A DNA stretch of 64,000 nucleotides from an uncultured Bulleidia sp. (lineage in GTDB: Bacteria > Bacillota_I > Bacilli_A > Erysipelotrichales > Erysipelotrichaceae), in the NCBI GenBank assembly GCA_947087645.1, contig CAMUDN010000001.1, positions 1 to 64,000 of the forward strand, in the 5' to 3' direction. Of the stretch, positions 8,816 through 17,668 are shown piece by piece. Each line of letters begins with the position of its first letter. Position 1 is the stretch's first letter. The translations under genes were made by a program, and so were the position numbers. The notes beneath the pieces were generated by a model. The model made no database searches, was not told the DNA's origin, and saw only the letters and a list, made by a program, of their open reading frames with translations.

Positions 8816-8845
8816 AAAAGTACAATCAAACTTGATTGTACTTTT
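8816..8845 (-). terminator. Intrinsic terminator of tex
   Basis: A 14-bp perfect inverted repeat (AAAAGTACAATCAA and its complement around a two-base centre) ends in TTTTTATATT on the minus strand, 20 bases after the tex stop. Confidence 0.9.
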
Positions 8846-8864
8846 TATATTCTGCTTATCATTT

Positions 8865-11105
8865 TTAATGCTTACTAAAACGAGCGGTTAAACGTGCTAA
8901 GGCGTCATCCATAGTAACAACTTTCTTCTTAGCCTTTTTGTGATATTTAACTTTAGCTTCTCTTTGAGCTAATTTATCTGGTGGTAAAAGGGATAATTGT
9001 ACACGATTACGAGTATGATCTATTTCCAATACCCATACAGTCACAATATCACCAACGGATACAATTTCACTTGGATGGCTAATTCTTTGCATTGCCATAT
9101 GTGAACTGTGTACTAAACCATCTTCATGTAAGCCAATATCAACAAAAGCACCAAAATCAACAACATTACGTACTGTTCCTGATAACTTATCCCCAACTTT
9201 TAAATCATCTAGTGATAATACATCACTACGTAATAAAGCACCATCAAACTGATCACGATAATCGCGTAATGGTTGCACGATTGCTTCCTGAATATCTTTT
9301 AATGTATAAGCATCTATGCCCAAATCAGCAAGCTTATTATGATCTATCTTTGGTAATTCTTTTTGACCTAATTCACTAATACCATAAAGATGCATTACTT
9401 TACGCATCAAATCGTAACTTTCGGGATGAATACTTGTTTGATCTAAAGGCTCATCACCATCTTTAATACGTAAGAAACCAGCAGATTGTATATATGCTTT
9501 TGGTCCTAATTTTTTAACTTTTAATAATTGCTTACGATTTGTAAATCGTCCATTAGTATTACGATAATTAATTATTTCTTGAGCAATACCACTATTTAAA
9601 CCAGAAATATATGTTAACAATTCCTTTGAAGCAGTATTTAAATCAGCTCCTGTTCGATTGACCACCTTCATCGTTGCTTCTGATAATCGTTCTGCTAATT
9701 TTTTTGGTGGTAAATCATGTTGATACTGACCAACACCAATTGACTTTGGATCAATCTTTATCAACTCCGCTAACGGATCTAACAAACGTCTACCTATAGA
9801 TACTGCTGATCTTTCTTCAACTGCTAAATCAGGAAATTCATTTCGTGCTTCTTCTTGTGCCGACCAAACAGATGCACCTGCTTCTGAAACAATTGCATAA
9901 GAAACTGCCAATTGATTTTCTCGAATAACATCAGCTACTAAACGCTCTGATTCCCGACAAGCTGTACCATTACCAATAGCTACTATTTGCACATTATACT
10001 TTTGTAAAAGATGAAGTAACTTCTGTTTTGATACTTCTTCCTTTTCACCTTTCTTAGAAAAAGGAAAGATCTTATCAACCACTAACATTTTTCCTGTTTC
10101 ATCAATAACCGCTAATTTACAACCATTAAAAAAACCTGGATCAAAACCTAAAACTATTCTTCCTTTTAAAGGTGCTTGACTTAACAATTTTTCTAAATTT
10201 AAAGAAAATATTTCAATCGACTTACCTTGTGCTCGCTCACTTAAATCTGAACGTATTTCACGTTCAATAGATGGAAAAAGCAAACGTTCACAACCATCTT
10301 TTGTAGCTAATTTTAATTGATCTAAAACAATTGCTTGCTCATTTTTAGCTAACAAATGATATGCTTCCGTAATCAATTTATCCTTATCATAAATCATACT
10401 TACACTTAACACTTTTTCTTTTTCAGCTCGATCAATAGCCATGATACGATGATCAGCTAAATTATTAATCTTTTCCAAGCGATCATAATACATTTCATAA
10501 ACACGTTGTTCATCTTTAGCATCTTTTTTTATTTTCGTCTGAATTTGAGCACTACCTAATATATAATCTTTAAAATGCCAACGCTGTTTTGCATTATCAG
10601 CAACTACTTCAGCAATAATATCCCTTGCTCCTTGTAAAGCAGCATCTACATCTTTCACCTGATCACTTACATATTTGCTTGCTTCTATAAGAACATCGCC
10701 ATCTATTGGTAAAGATAATATCCAATCAGCCAATGGTTGTAATCCTTTTTTAACAGCTTCCGTCGCTCTTGTTTTCTTCTTTTGTGCATAAGGACGATAA
10801 ATATCTTCAACTTGTGATAATTTTTGACAATCTTGGATCTCTTTTGTCAATTCCGGTGTTAATTTCCCTTGCTCTGATATTAATTTTAAAACTGCTTCTT
10901 TACGATCAACTAATTTATTCTGATAATCAAATTGTTTTTGAATAAATAATATCTGTTCTTCATCTAAACCTTTTGTTGCTTCTTTACGATAACGAGCAAT
11001 AAATGGTACTGTATTTCCTTCTACTAGAAGATCTAATGTATTTTTAACCTGCTCAATACTTACTTTTAATTCAGTTGCAATATTTTTTATAATCTGTTCA
11101 TTCAT
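8865..11105 (-). CDS. tex: Tex family transcription accessory / RNA-binding protein
   Basis: A 746-residue protein colinear with Tex over its whole length. It has an N-terminal helical region with the FIARYRKEATKGLDEEQ segment and a YqgF/RNase H-like domain (GFDPGFFNGCK, about residues 320-450). A helix-hairpin-helix region follows near 490-560, and a C-terminal S1 RNA-binding domain at about 640-710 (VGDKLSGTVRNVVDFGAFVDIG). A basic tail (KAKKKV) follows. Tex is a conserved cytoplasmic nucleic-acid-binding protein implicated in transcript handling and stress tolerance. TAGGAG lies eight bases before the ATG. It is transcribed divergently from the paraslipin gene and ends in its own terminator. 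Confidence 0.95.
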   Translation of the reverse strand: MNEQIIKNIATELKVSIEQVKNTLDLLVEGNTVPFIARYRKEATKGLDEEQILFIQKQFDYQNKLVDRKEAVLKLISEQGKLTPELTKEIQDCQKLSQVEDIYRPYAQKKKTRATEAVKKGLQPLADWILSLPIDGDVLIEASKYVSDQVKDVDAALQGARDIIAEVVADNAKQRWHFKDYILGSAQIQTKIKKDAKDEQRVYEMYYDRLEKINNLADHRIMAIDRAEKEKVLSVSMIYDKDKLITEAYHLLAKNEQAIVLDQLKLATKDGCERLLFPSIEREIRSDLSERAQGKSIEIFSLNLEKLLSQAPLKGRIVLGFDPGFFNGCKLAVIDETGKMLVVDKIFPFSKKGEKEEVSKQKLLHLLQKYNVQIVAIGNGTACRESERLVADVIRENQLAVSYAIVSEAGASVWSAQEEARNEFPDLAVEERSAVSIGRRLLDPLAELIKIDPKSIGVGQYQHDLPPKKLAERLSEATMKVVNRTGADLNTASKELLTYISGLNSGIAQEIINYRNTNGRFTNRKQLLKVKKLGPKAYIQSAGFLRIKDGDEPLDQTSIHPESYDLMRKVMHLYGISELGQKELPKIDHNKLADLGIDAYTLKDIQEAIVQPLRDYRDQFDGALLRSDVLSLDDLKVGDKLSGTVRNVVDFGAFVDIGLHEDGLVHSSHMAMQRISHPSEIVSVGDIVTVWVLEIDHTRNRVQLSLLPPDKLAQREAKVKYHKKAKKKVVTMDDALARLTARFSKH

Positions 11106-11155
11106 GCCATTCTCCTAACTCAAACTATATCAATCATTCACTCGATATTGTAATA

Positions 11156-11161
11156 TATAAT
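11156..11161 (+). promoter_or_regulatory. Candidate -10 element for the SPFH pair
   Basis: TATAAT lies 24 bases upstream of the paraslipin ATG in the 80-base divergent intergenic region. I see no convincing -35 element. AAAGGAG follows at the correct distance from the start. Confidence 0.4.
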
Positions 11162-11185
11162 TAACTATGATAAAAGGAGAAATAT

Positions 11186-12100
11186 ATGGAAGTAGTTATC
11201 GCCATCATCATTATTGCTATTGCTTTATCATTCACTTTAAATGTTGTCCCACAAGAACATGCTTATGTTATTGAACGATTAGGTAAATACCATAGTACAT
11301 GGAATGCTGGGATCCATGTTAAGTTACCTATAATTGATCGTATTGCTCGTAAAACCTTACTTAAAGAACAAGTTGCCGATTTTGAACCACAACCCGTTAT
11401 CACCAAAGACAATGTAACTATGCAAATAGATTCTGTTGTTTATTTCAAAGTAATGTCCCCACATGACTATGCTTATGGTGTTGAAAATCCAATTATGGCA
11501 ATGGAAAATTTAACAGCTACAACTTTACGTAATATTATTGGTGATATGGAATTAGATCAAACATTAACTTCCCGCGAAGCAATCAATTCCCAAATGCTTG
11601 CTACAATTGACTTAGCAACTGATCCTTGGGGTATTAAAGTAACCCGTGTTGAGTTAAAAAACATTCAACCACCAGCAGCTATTCGTGAATCAATGGAAAA
11701 ACAAATGAAAGCTGAACGAGAAAAAAGAGCAGCTATTCTCACTGCTGAAGGTGAAAAACAAGCCATGATCCTAGCAGCTGAAGGTAATAAAGAATCTGCT
11801 GTCTTAAATGCCGAAGCTAAAAAACAAGCTACCATCTTAGCTGCTGAAGCACAAAGAGAAAAAGAAATTAAAGAAGCTGAAGGACGTGCTGAAGCTATTC
11901 GGGTGGTACAAAACGCAACTGCTGAAGGTTTAAAAGCAATTAAAGAAGCTAAAGCTGATGATACCGTTATTAAATTAAAAAGCTTAGAAGCATTTACAAA
12001 AGCTGCTGATGGTAAAGCAACTAAAATTATCATTCCTTCCGAAATTCAAAGTTTAGCCGGCCTTGCTAAAGGTATCACTGAAAGCATTAAGGAGGACTAA
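11186..12100 (+). CDS. SPFH/band 7 protein, paraslipin (stomatin-like)
   Basis: A 304-residue protein. A hydrophobic N-terminal anchor (residues 1-18) is followed by the SPFH domain (about 20-180), with conserved stretches VPQEHAYVIERLGKY, DSVVYFKV and WGIKVTRVELKNI. An Ala/Glu-rich coiled coil (about 170-255) follows, and a C-terminal region containing SEIQSLAGLAKG. This layout matches the paraslipin/SLP-2 branch of stomatins, membrane scaffolds associated with functional membrane microdomains and protein quality control. Such genes usually sit next to an NfeD gene. Here the next gene is a short unrelated membrane protein that abuts this stop, with the GGAGG inside this gene's last codons, so the two are co-translated. 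Confidence 0.92.
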   Translation: MEVVIAIIIIAIALSFTLNVVPQEHAYVIERLGKYHSTWNAGIHVKLPIIDRIARKTLLKEQVADFEPQPVITKDNVTMQIDSVVYFKVMSPHDYAYGVENPIMAMENLTATTLRNIIGDMELDQTLTSREAINSQMLATIDLATDPWGIKVTRVELKNIQPPAAIRESMEKQMKAEREKRAAILTAEGEKQAMILAAEGNKESAVLNAEAKKQATILAAEAQREKEIKEAEGRAEAIRVVQNATAEGLKAIKEAKADDTVIKLKSLEAFTKAADGKATKIIIPSEIQSLAGLAKGITESIKED

Positions 12101-12346
12101 ATGCCAATCATTCCTTTTTTACCTTTCCTTGTCTTTTTAATCTTATTAACAACAAAATCAGATAAAGAAACTTCACATGATCATAAAAGTTGCATTGAAG
12201 ATTTAAAAAATAAATTACAAACAATAATTGATAAACCGAAAAATGAAAATCCTATTAAAGATATAACTAAAGACTATAATCATTGTGATAAATACATTAT
12301 TTTAAATGGTATAAAACGTAAATTAAAAGACTGCAAAGACTTATAA
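12101..12346 (+). CDS. Small membrane protein paired with the paraslipin
   Basis: An 81-residue protein of unknown family. Residues 1-17 form a very hydrophobic helix (PFLPFLVFLILL). The rest is charged and Lys/Asp-rich with two Cys (residues about 31 and 61, plus a third near the C-terminus at CKDL). The ATG follows directly after the paraslipin stop and uses a GGAGG within that gene, so coupling is strong. By position it takes the place normally held by NfeD, but no OB-fold NfeD domain is visible. A role as a membrane partner of the SPFH protein is inference from context only. Confidence 0.65.
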   Translation: MPIIPFLPFLVFLILLTTKSDKETSHDHKSCIEDLKNKLQTIIDKPKNENPIKDITKDYNHCDKYIILNGIKRKLKDCKDL

Positions 12347-12367
12347 GAGAAGAAAATTTCTTCTCTT
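12345..12367 (+). terminator. Intrinsic terminator of the SPFH pair
   Basis: AAGAGAAGAAA and TTTCTTCTCTT form an 11-base inverted repeat overlapping the stop codon, followed by a T-run on the plus strand. It lies between convergent genes and could also slow transcription leaving sbcC. Confidence 0.8.
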
Positions 12368-12368
12368 T

Positions 12369-15080
12369 TTAATCGGATGATAAAATATCTACTACACTAC
12401 CAAGAGCTTCTGTTTTTTGCACAATTATTTTCTTATTAATGCGTTTTTTTAACTCACTAACATGCGAAATAATACCAACTAAGCGATGATTACTAGCTGT
12501 TTTTTCCAACGTTTTCATCACTTGTTTTAATGTTTCTTCATCAAGCGTTCCAAATCCTTCGTCAATAAAAATCGTTTCCATTTCAACGCCACCATGAAAA
12601 CTTTGAATAGCATCCGCCATGCCTAAAGCTAAAGATAAAGAAGCCATAAAACTTTCACCACCACTAAGTGTTACAACGGGTCTAACTTGTCCACTATAAC
12701 AATCAAAAATATCTAAGCCTAATGTCTGCTCCGTTTGACCACTTTTTTGTTTTGTTCGTAACATCTTATATTGCCCATTAGACATTAATTCAAAACGTCT
12801 ATTCGCAAAAATTAAAATTTGATCCAAATATAAACTTAAAACAAATGATTCTAAAGATAACTTATTACCATCTTCACCTGCTTTCGTGTAATATTTGGTG
12901 ATATCTTTTTTCCATGCTAAAGTTTCCATTTGTAAAGCCTGTTGTTGATAAATATTACTAACTTTCAAAACAACTCGCTTTTCATCACAAAGTTTATTAC
13001 TCACTTGCTGTAACTGTATATCAATATCTTTTTTCTCTTCTTTTATTTGTTTAAGCACATTTAAAAGATCATCTACATCAACTTGCTTGACTTCTTTAAG
13101 TTGCTTTAACAATATTTCTTCTTGACCTTCAAGCATTGCTAATTTAGCTTTATAAGTTTGCTTATTTATTTCATTTTCTTGCAAATGATTTTTGATAATC
13201 TGTAAATCATCTTCTTTTTGTTTTATATCTTTTTTTATTTCCGCATCCGCTTGAAAATTTGTAATCTTTTTTTTCTGACTTTGTAATTCGATTTCTAATT
13301 TTATAAATTCCTTATTCTTTATTTGATAAAAATGATCTATTTGTTGTATCTCTTGTTCCAGTTCTTGTATCTCATCAACTAATCTTTCTTTTACTTGTAA
13401 CTTGCTTTCAAGATCTGATATTACTTGTTTCTTTTCATCTATATGTTGCTTATGCTTCGCAATATCACTTAATAATTGCTGTTGATAATCACACCATTTC
13501 ACTCTTTTTATATGTAAAGATTCTTCTTTTTGCTGAAAATAACTTTCCTGATTAATCAACTGACCATTTAATTTCTGTATCTTAGCAGCTAAATTATTTC
13601 TTTCTTCATTTAAGCTATTCAATTTAGCTTGCCATTTTTCTAAATCTGTCTTATTTAATATTTCTTGATTATGCCTTGCAGGTGATGGATGATCCAAAGA
13701 ACCACAAACTGGACATGCTTTACCTTGTTTTAATTTTTCAGCTAATATACCAGCTTGTTCACGCCAAAAAAGATCTTCTTGTTTATTATATTCAAGATTT
13801 TGTTTTACATAATTAGTTTGGATATCATCAAAATGTATTTGTTCTTCAGATAATAATTTAAGCATTTTTTGATAATTTTGCCATTGCTTTAAAAGCTCTT
13901 TAACTTCATCACTAATTTTAATTAAATTCGTAAATTCTGTTTGTAAAATATTTTGTGCCAAAAGTAATTTATGCAAATCAATGTTAATTTCATCTAAAGA
14001 AAGTTGTTGTTTCTTTTTATACTGTAATTCGGCTATCTTTTGCTGTTGCTTATCTGCCATTACAGCTAATTCTTTCTTTTGACAAAGATACTTTTTTTCT
14101 TTCTTTTTAATTTCAGTGAAAAGAGCTAAAACTTCTTTTAAATAAGCTATATCATCTTCTTTTTCTTTGATTATTTCAGGGGCATATTTTACTTGTAACA
14201 CTTGTCCTTCTTTTTCTTCTTTTTGATATAAAAGTTGCCACTTTTCTTTTTCTTTTTGTATTTTCTGATAGAGTAATTCTTTTTGCTCATTATCCTTAGC
14301 TCGTTCTAAATCACTTTGCTTTTTAAAGATAATATCTTCTATTTTTTGTTTTTGTAAAATAAGACCATCTTTTTCTTCTTCTAAAGATATTATTTCATCT
14401 TTTAAGTATTTAATTTTATCATGTACCGTCCTAACTTCTGTCTTTTCAAACAAAATATCACTAAATAATTGTTCAATTTGTTGCTGATATAAAATAACCT
14501 CATTATGTAAATTATCAACTTCATCTTTACTACGTTGAATAAATCGTGTAAAAGCATCTAAATCAAAGATATTCTTTAAAAGTTCTGCTCGCTCATTACC
14601 TTTTTTAAGTAAAATATTTCGAAAAGTACCTTGGGCAATCATTACTACCTGTCTAAATTGATGTCGATCAAGACCTATTATTTCTTTAATCTTGGCATTA
14701 ATTTCACTTTGTTTAGTATATATTTCACCATTTGGCATCTTTAAAAAACATTTTTGGTTAATATCATTATTATTTTTACGCAACTTAAAAGAACGTGAAA
14801 TAGTATATTTCTTACCTTTATTTTCAAAATCTAATGTTACTTCTGTAGCTATCTTATTATCCATTACTTCCCGACTTCGAAAGTCATAACTATGTCTATT
14901 TTCTTGATTACTCTGTTCGCCATATAAAGCATAGCTAATACCATCAAAAAGTGTTGTTTTACCAGCACCAGTATCTCCCCAAATAACAAAAATACCATTG
15001 TGACCTAACTTTTGAAAATCAACAACAGTTTTTTTACGATAAGAAGCAAAAGCTTGTAAATATAAAGTTAACGGTCTCAT
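12369..15080 (-). CDS. sbcC: SbcC, ATPase/zinc-hook subunit of the SbcCD nuclease
   Basis: A 903-residue SMC-like protein. It has Walker A GDTGAGKTT at about residues 35-43, a long coiled coil, and a zinc hook CPVC near residue 454. A second coiled-coil arm follows, then the C-terminal ABC half with signature LSGGES and Walker B IFIDEGFGTLD. With SbcD it forms the bacterial Mre11-Rad50 complex, which opens hairpins and trims blocked double-strand ends. It is slightly shorter than E. coli SbcC (about 1050), as is usual in Firmicutes. Its ATG overlaps the sbcD stop by four bases (ATGA), so it is translationally coupled. Confidence 0.96.
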   Translation of the reverse strand: MRPLTLYLQAFASYRKKTVVDFQKLGHNGIFVIWGDTGAGKTTLFDGISYALYGEQSNQENRHSYDFRSREVMDNKIATEVTLDFENKGKKYTISRSFKLRKNNNDINQKCFLKMPNGEIYTKQSEINAKIKEIIGLDRHQFRQVVMIAQGTFRNILLKKGNERAELLKNIFDLDAFTRFIQRSKDEVDNLHNEVILYQQQIEQLFSDILFEKTEVRTVHDKIKYLKDEIISLEEEKDGLILQKQKIEDIIFKKQSDLERAKDNEQKELLYQKIQKEKEKWQLLYQKEEKEGQVLQVKYAPEIIKEKEDDIAYLKEVLALFTEIKKKEKKYLCQKKELAVMADKQQQKIAELQYKKKQQLSLDEINIDLHKLLLAQNILQTEFTNLIKISDEVKELLKQWQNYQKMLKLLSEEQIHFDDIQTNYVKQNLEYNKQEDLFWREQAGILAEKLKQGKACPVCGSLDHPSPARHNQEILNKTDLEKWQAKLNSLNEERNNLAAKIQKLNGQLINQESYFQQKEESLHIKRVKWCDYQQQLLSDIAKHKQHIDEKKQVISDLESKLQVKERLVDEIQELEQEIQQIDHFYQIKNKEFIKLEIELQSQKKKITNFQADAEIKKDIKQKEDDLQIIKNHLQENEINKQTYKAKLAMLEGQEEILLKQLKEVKQVDVDDLLNVLKQIKEEKKDIDIQLQQVSNKLCDEKRVVLKVSNIYQQQALQMETLAWKKDITKYYTKAGEDGNKLSLESFVLSLYLDQILIFANRRFELMSNGQYKMLRTKQKSGQTEQTLGLDIFDCYSGQVRPVVTLSGGESFMASLSLALGMADAIQSFHGGVEMETIFIDEGFGTLDEETLKQVMKTLEKTASNHRLVGIISHVSELKKRINKKIIVQKTEALGSVVDILSSD

Positions 15081-16207
15081 TCATCATCTTCCTTTAACCA
15101 GATCTTTTTAATCCAGTCTTTTTGTTGCTCACTTAAATCACGTGTACTAACTAACTTATACCATTGCTCAATGATCATCAAAGGATCAACTTCTTTTAAA
15201 TGCGAAACAGCAATATTTTGTTCTTTATTAACCTTATATTGCAACGGTAAAATACTCATATAATTAGGATATTTCTGAATAATTTCAGGGATAGAACCAT
15301 ATGGAAAATATTCATCCATTAACTCAAAATAAATATAATCATCTTGCTTAGCTCTTATGTTACCTTTTAAAATATCGCCTAATAAAGCTTTAATATGTTT
15401 TACCGCATGCAATGGTTGTAAAGCAACTGTTATTAAGTCAAAAGATCCTTTTTCTTTAATTTCAAAAATAGGCAATGCTTTTATTTGCCCTGCTTCGGCT
15501 TTTGAATAAGCTAATGGTGAACCGCTATAACGAATTCTACCTGTATGATTGATAATTACTTCCGGACGATGAATATGACCTAATGCAACATAATCAAATT
15601 GTTCAAATAGTGGACTAGATACTTCTTCTAAGCCACCTACTAACAGTTCTTCTGAACTTTCTAATGATGGTATACTAGTTCCTTTTACAAACTGATGAGC
15701 AATAAGTATTGCACGATTTTGTGAATGATATGATAAATTATCTAACAATTGATGATATCCTTCTTTCATCGTTGGTATTTCTTCAGTATTTAATGCTTGC
15801 CGTATATCATAACGATTCATATAAGGAATAGCATAAATATCTATATCACCATATTTATCATGTAATGTGATCGCCTTTTTTTGATATTCTGTAATTAAAA
15901 AAATATTACTTTTAGCAAAACAAAAAGAACCAAATGATAAACGTGTAGCACCATCATGATTACCACTGATAATAATTGTTATAACTTTCAAAACCAATAA
16001 CTTTTCTAAAAAATTATCAAAAAGTTGGACAGCTTCTGCACTCGGCACAGAACGATCATATATATCACCAGCAATAAGTAAACATTCTACTTTATGAATC
16101 TCTATTTGTTGTAAAATCTGTTGTAAAATAAACTGCTGATCAATCAAAAGAGAATGACCATTAAGTACTTTACCTAAATGTAAATCAGCTATATGAGCAA
16201 ATTTCAT
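15077..16207 (-). CDS. sbcD: SbcD, Mre11-like nuclease subunit
   Basis: A 376-residue calcineurin-like phosphoesterase. The metal-binding motifs of the Mre11 family are visible: HIADLHLG at the N-terminus, GDIYDR, SGNHDGATR, AHQF and GHIHRPE. These residues chelate the two Mn ions used for ATP-dependent dsDNA exonuclease and endonuclease activity. The C-terminal capping region is standard. AGAGG lies six bases before the ATG. It is the first gene of the sbcDC operon. Upstream, 136 bases without a gene separate it from the M18 aminopeptidase. Confidence 0.96.
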   Translation of the reverse strand: MKFAHIADLHLGKVLNGHSLLIDQQFILQQILQQIEIHKVECLLIAGDIYDRSVPSAEAVQLFDNFLEKLLVLKVITIIISGNHDGATRLSFGSFCFAKSNIFLITEYQKKAITLHDKYGDIDIYAIPYMNRYDIRQALNTEEIPTMKEGYHQLLDNLSYHSQNRAILIAHQFVKGTSIPSLESSEELLVGGLEEVSSPLFEQFDYVALGHIHRPEVIINHTGRIRYSGSPLAYSKAEAGQIKALPIFEIKEKGSFDLITVALQPLHAVKHIKALLGDILKGNIRAKQDDYIYFELMDEYFPYGSIPEIIQKYPNYMSILPLQYKVNKEQNIAVSHLKEVDPLMIIEQWYKLVSTRDLSEQQKDWIKKIWLKEDDE

Positions 16208-16323
16208 ATTTCCTCTTTCTGATAAATATTATAACAAATTAAAGCTTGTAATTAATTTTTAACTGATATCTATAATCAACAAAAAATCATAAATCGGTTT
16301 ACTTTATCATATATCGATAGAAT

Positions 16324-16352
16324 AAAAAATAGCCTCTTATCAGCTATTTTTT
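16324..16352 (-). terminator. Intrinsic terminator of the M18 aminopeptidase operon
   Basis: AAAAAATAGC and GCTATTTTTT pair around a nine-base loop. The right arm contains the aminopeptidase stop codon, so the terminator overlaps the gene end. Confidence 0.8.
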
Positions 16353-17651
16353 ACATAATTCATAACCTTTTCTATTTTGATACAAAGTACGACTATAGAA
16401 AGCTGCTAAAGCATTAATCAAATATTCTGTATCCCTAACACCTGCTGTTTCCATTGGTGAATGCATTGCCCATTGAGCTAAGCCAACATCAACTGTAATT
16501 AATGATACATGAGCATTTGAAATATTACCTAAAGTACTACCACCACGTACATCAGAATGATTAACAAAAGTTTGTATCGGAATATTTTCCTGACGACAAA
16601 TATCTTTAAATAAAGCAGCACTAATTGCATCAGTTGTATAATGCTGATTAGCATTATATTTTATTACCACTCCACCATTCAATTTAGGATGATTAATCGG
16701 ATCATGTTTTGACATGTAATTAGGATGAATACCATGAGCATTATCAGCTGATACCATCATAGAATTAGCTATCGCTTTGGCAAAGCCATGCATGTCATTT
16801 TCTAATGCTTGATAAATACGACTAAGACAATCGGTTAAAAAAGTACTATCTGCACCTTGCTTTGTAAGTGAGCCTACTTCTTCATTATCAAAAATAACCA
16901 TAACTGGGATGCTTGTACTATCATGTGCAGATAAAAAGCCATATACATTAGCAAAAGCACATTGCAAGTCATCTAAATGTGCAGCACTTAAAAATTCTTT
17001 ATGTAAGCCCCAAATATATGATTTTTGATAAGGATATAAGAATAAGTCATGTGCTAAAACAGTCTCTTCTTCAAGACCTAATTTTTCACTTAAATAATTA
17101 ATGATCGACTCTTTTTTGCCTTGAGCAAAAACAGGCATTAAATCTTTTTGTATATGATAACTATGATTTTCATTTGCACTACGATCCATATGAATAGCTA
17201 AATTTGGAATTAATGCGATAGCTTCATTTGAATCAACTAAATATGTACTAAATTGATGATCTTTTTTAACAATTAAACGACCAGCAATACCTAAAGGACG
17301 ATCAAACCATGGTGCCATTAACATACCACCATATCCTTCAACATTTAATTCAAGATATCCTTCTTTTTCCATCTCTGGATTTTCTTTTAATTTAAAACTT
17401 GGTGAATCTGAATGCGCTGCTCCAATCATAAAACTTTGGCATGATTTATTAGGTATACGAAAGGCTAAAATACTAGAATCATTACGTACTACAAAATAAC
17501 GACCATCTTGCTTTAAATTCCACTCTTCAGATTCTAATAATTCTTGATAACCACCCTTTAATAATTTTTGCTTAATCTGATCAATTGCATGAAATGCTGT
17601 TGGTGCATGATCAATAAAATTCATTAATTGCTGATTAATTTCTTGACACAT
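16344..17651 (-). CDS. apeB: M18 family metalloaminopeptidase
   Basis: A 435-residue protein of the M18 (aspartyl aminopeptidase-like) family, full length. Zinc-ligand and catalytic motifs are present in order: GAAHSDSPSFK (first His), AAHLDDLQ (bridging Asp), FDNEEVGS (Glu-Glu catalytic/zinc pair), VSADNAHG and SDVRGGSTLGN. Family members are cytosolic oligomeric enzymes removing N-terminal residues from peptides. AAAGGAG precedes the ATG. It is the last gene of a minus-strand run that begins at about 19990, separated from the preceding membrane-protein gene by 17 bases. The exact residue preference is not predictable from sequence. Confidence 0.94.
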   Translation of the reverse strand: MCQEINQQLMNFIDHAPTAFHAIDQIKQKLLKGGYQELLESEEWNLKQDGRYFVVRNDSSILAFRIPNKSCQSFMIGAAHSDSPSFKLKENPEMEKEGYLELNVEGYGGMLMAPWFDRPLGIAGRLIVKKDHQFSTYLVDSNEAIALIPNLAIHMDRSANENHSYHIQKDLMPVFAQGKKESIINYLSEKLGLEEETVLAHDLFLYPYQKSYIWGLHKEFLSAAHLDDLQCAFANVYGFLSAHDSTSIPVMVIFDNEEVGSLTKQGADSTFLTDCLSRIYQALENDMHGFAKAIANSMMVSADNAHGIHPNYMSKHDPINHPKLNGGVVIKYNANQHYTTDAISAALFKDICRQENIPIQTFVNHSDVRGGSTLGNISNAHVSLITVDVGLAQWAMHSPMETAGVRDTEYLINALAAFYSRTLYQNRKGYELCKK

Positions 17652-17668
17652 ATTTATCTCCTTTTGAC

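Noticed and set aside
8865..9100. Possible second RNA-binding gene at the tex 3' end
   Set aside because: The S1 domain is in frame with the rest of Tex; no break or new start.
11665..12033. 122-residue minus-strand frame rich in Ala/Ser
   Set aside because: Antisense to the Ala/Glu coiled coil of the paraslipin; no ribosome site.
16208..16343. Hidden gene between sbcD and the aminopeptidase gene
   Set aside because: 136 bases with stops in all frames apart from the terminator; only promoter-like AT-rich sequence.
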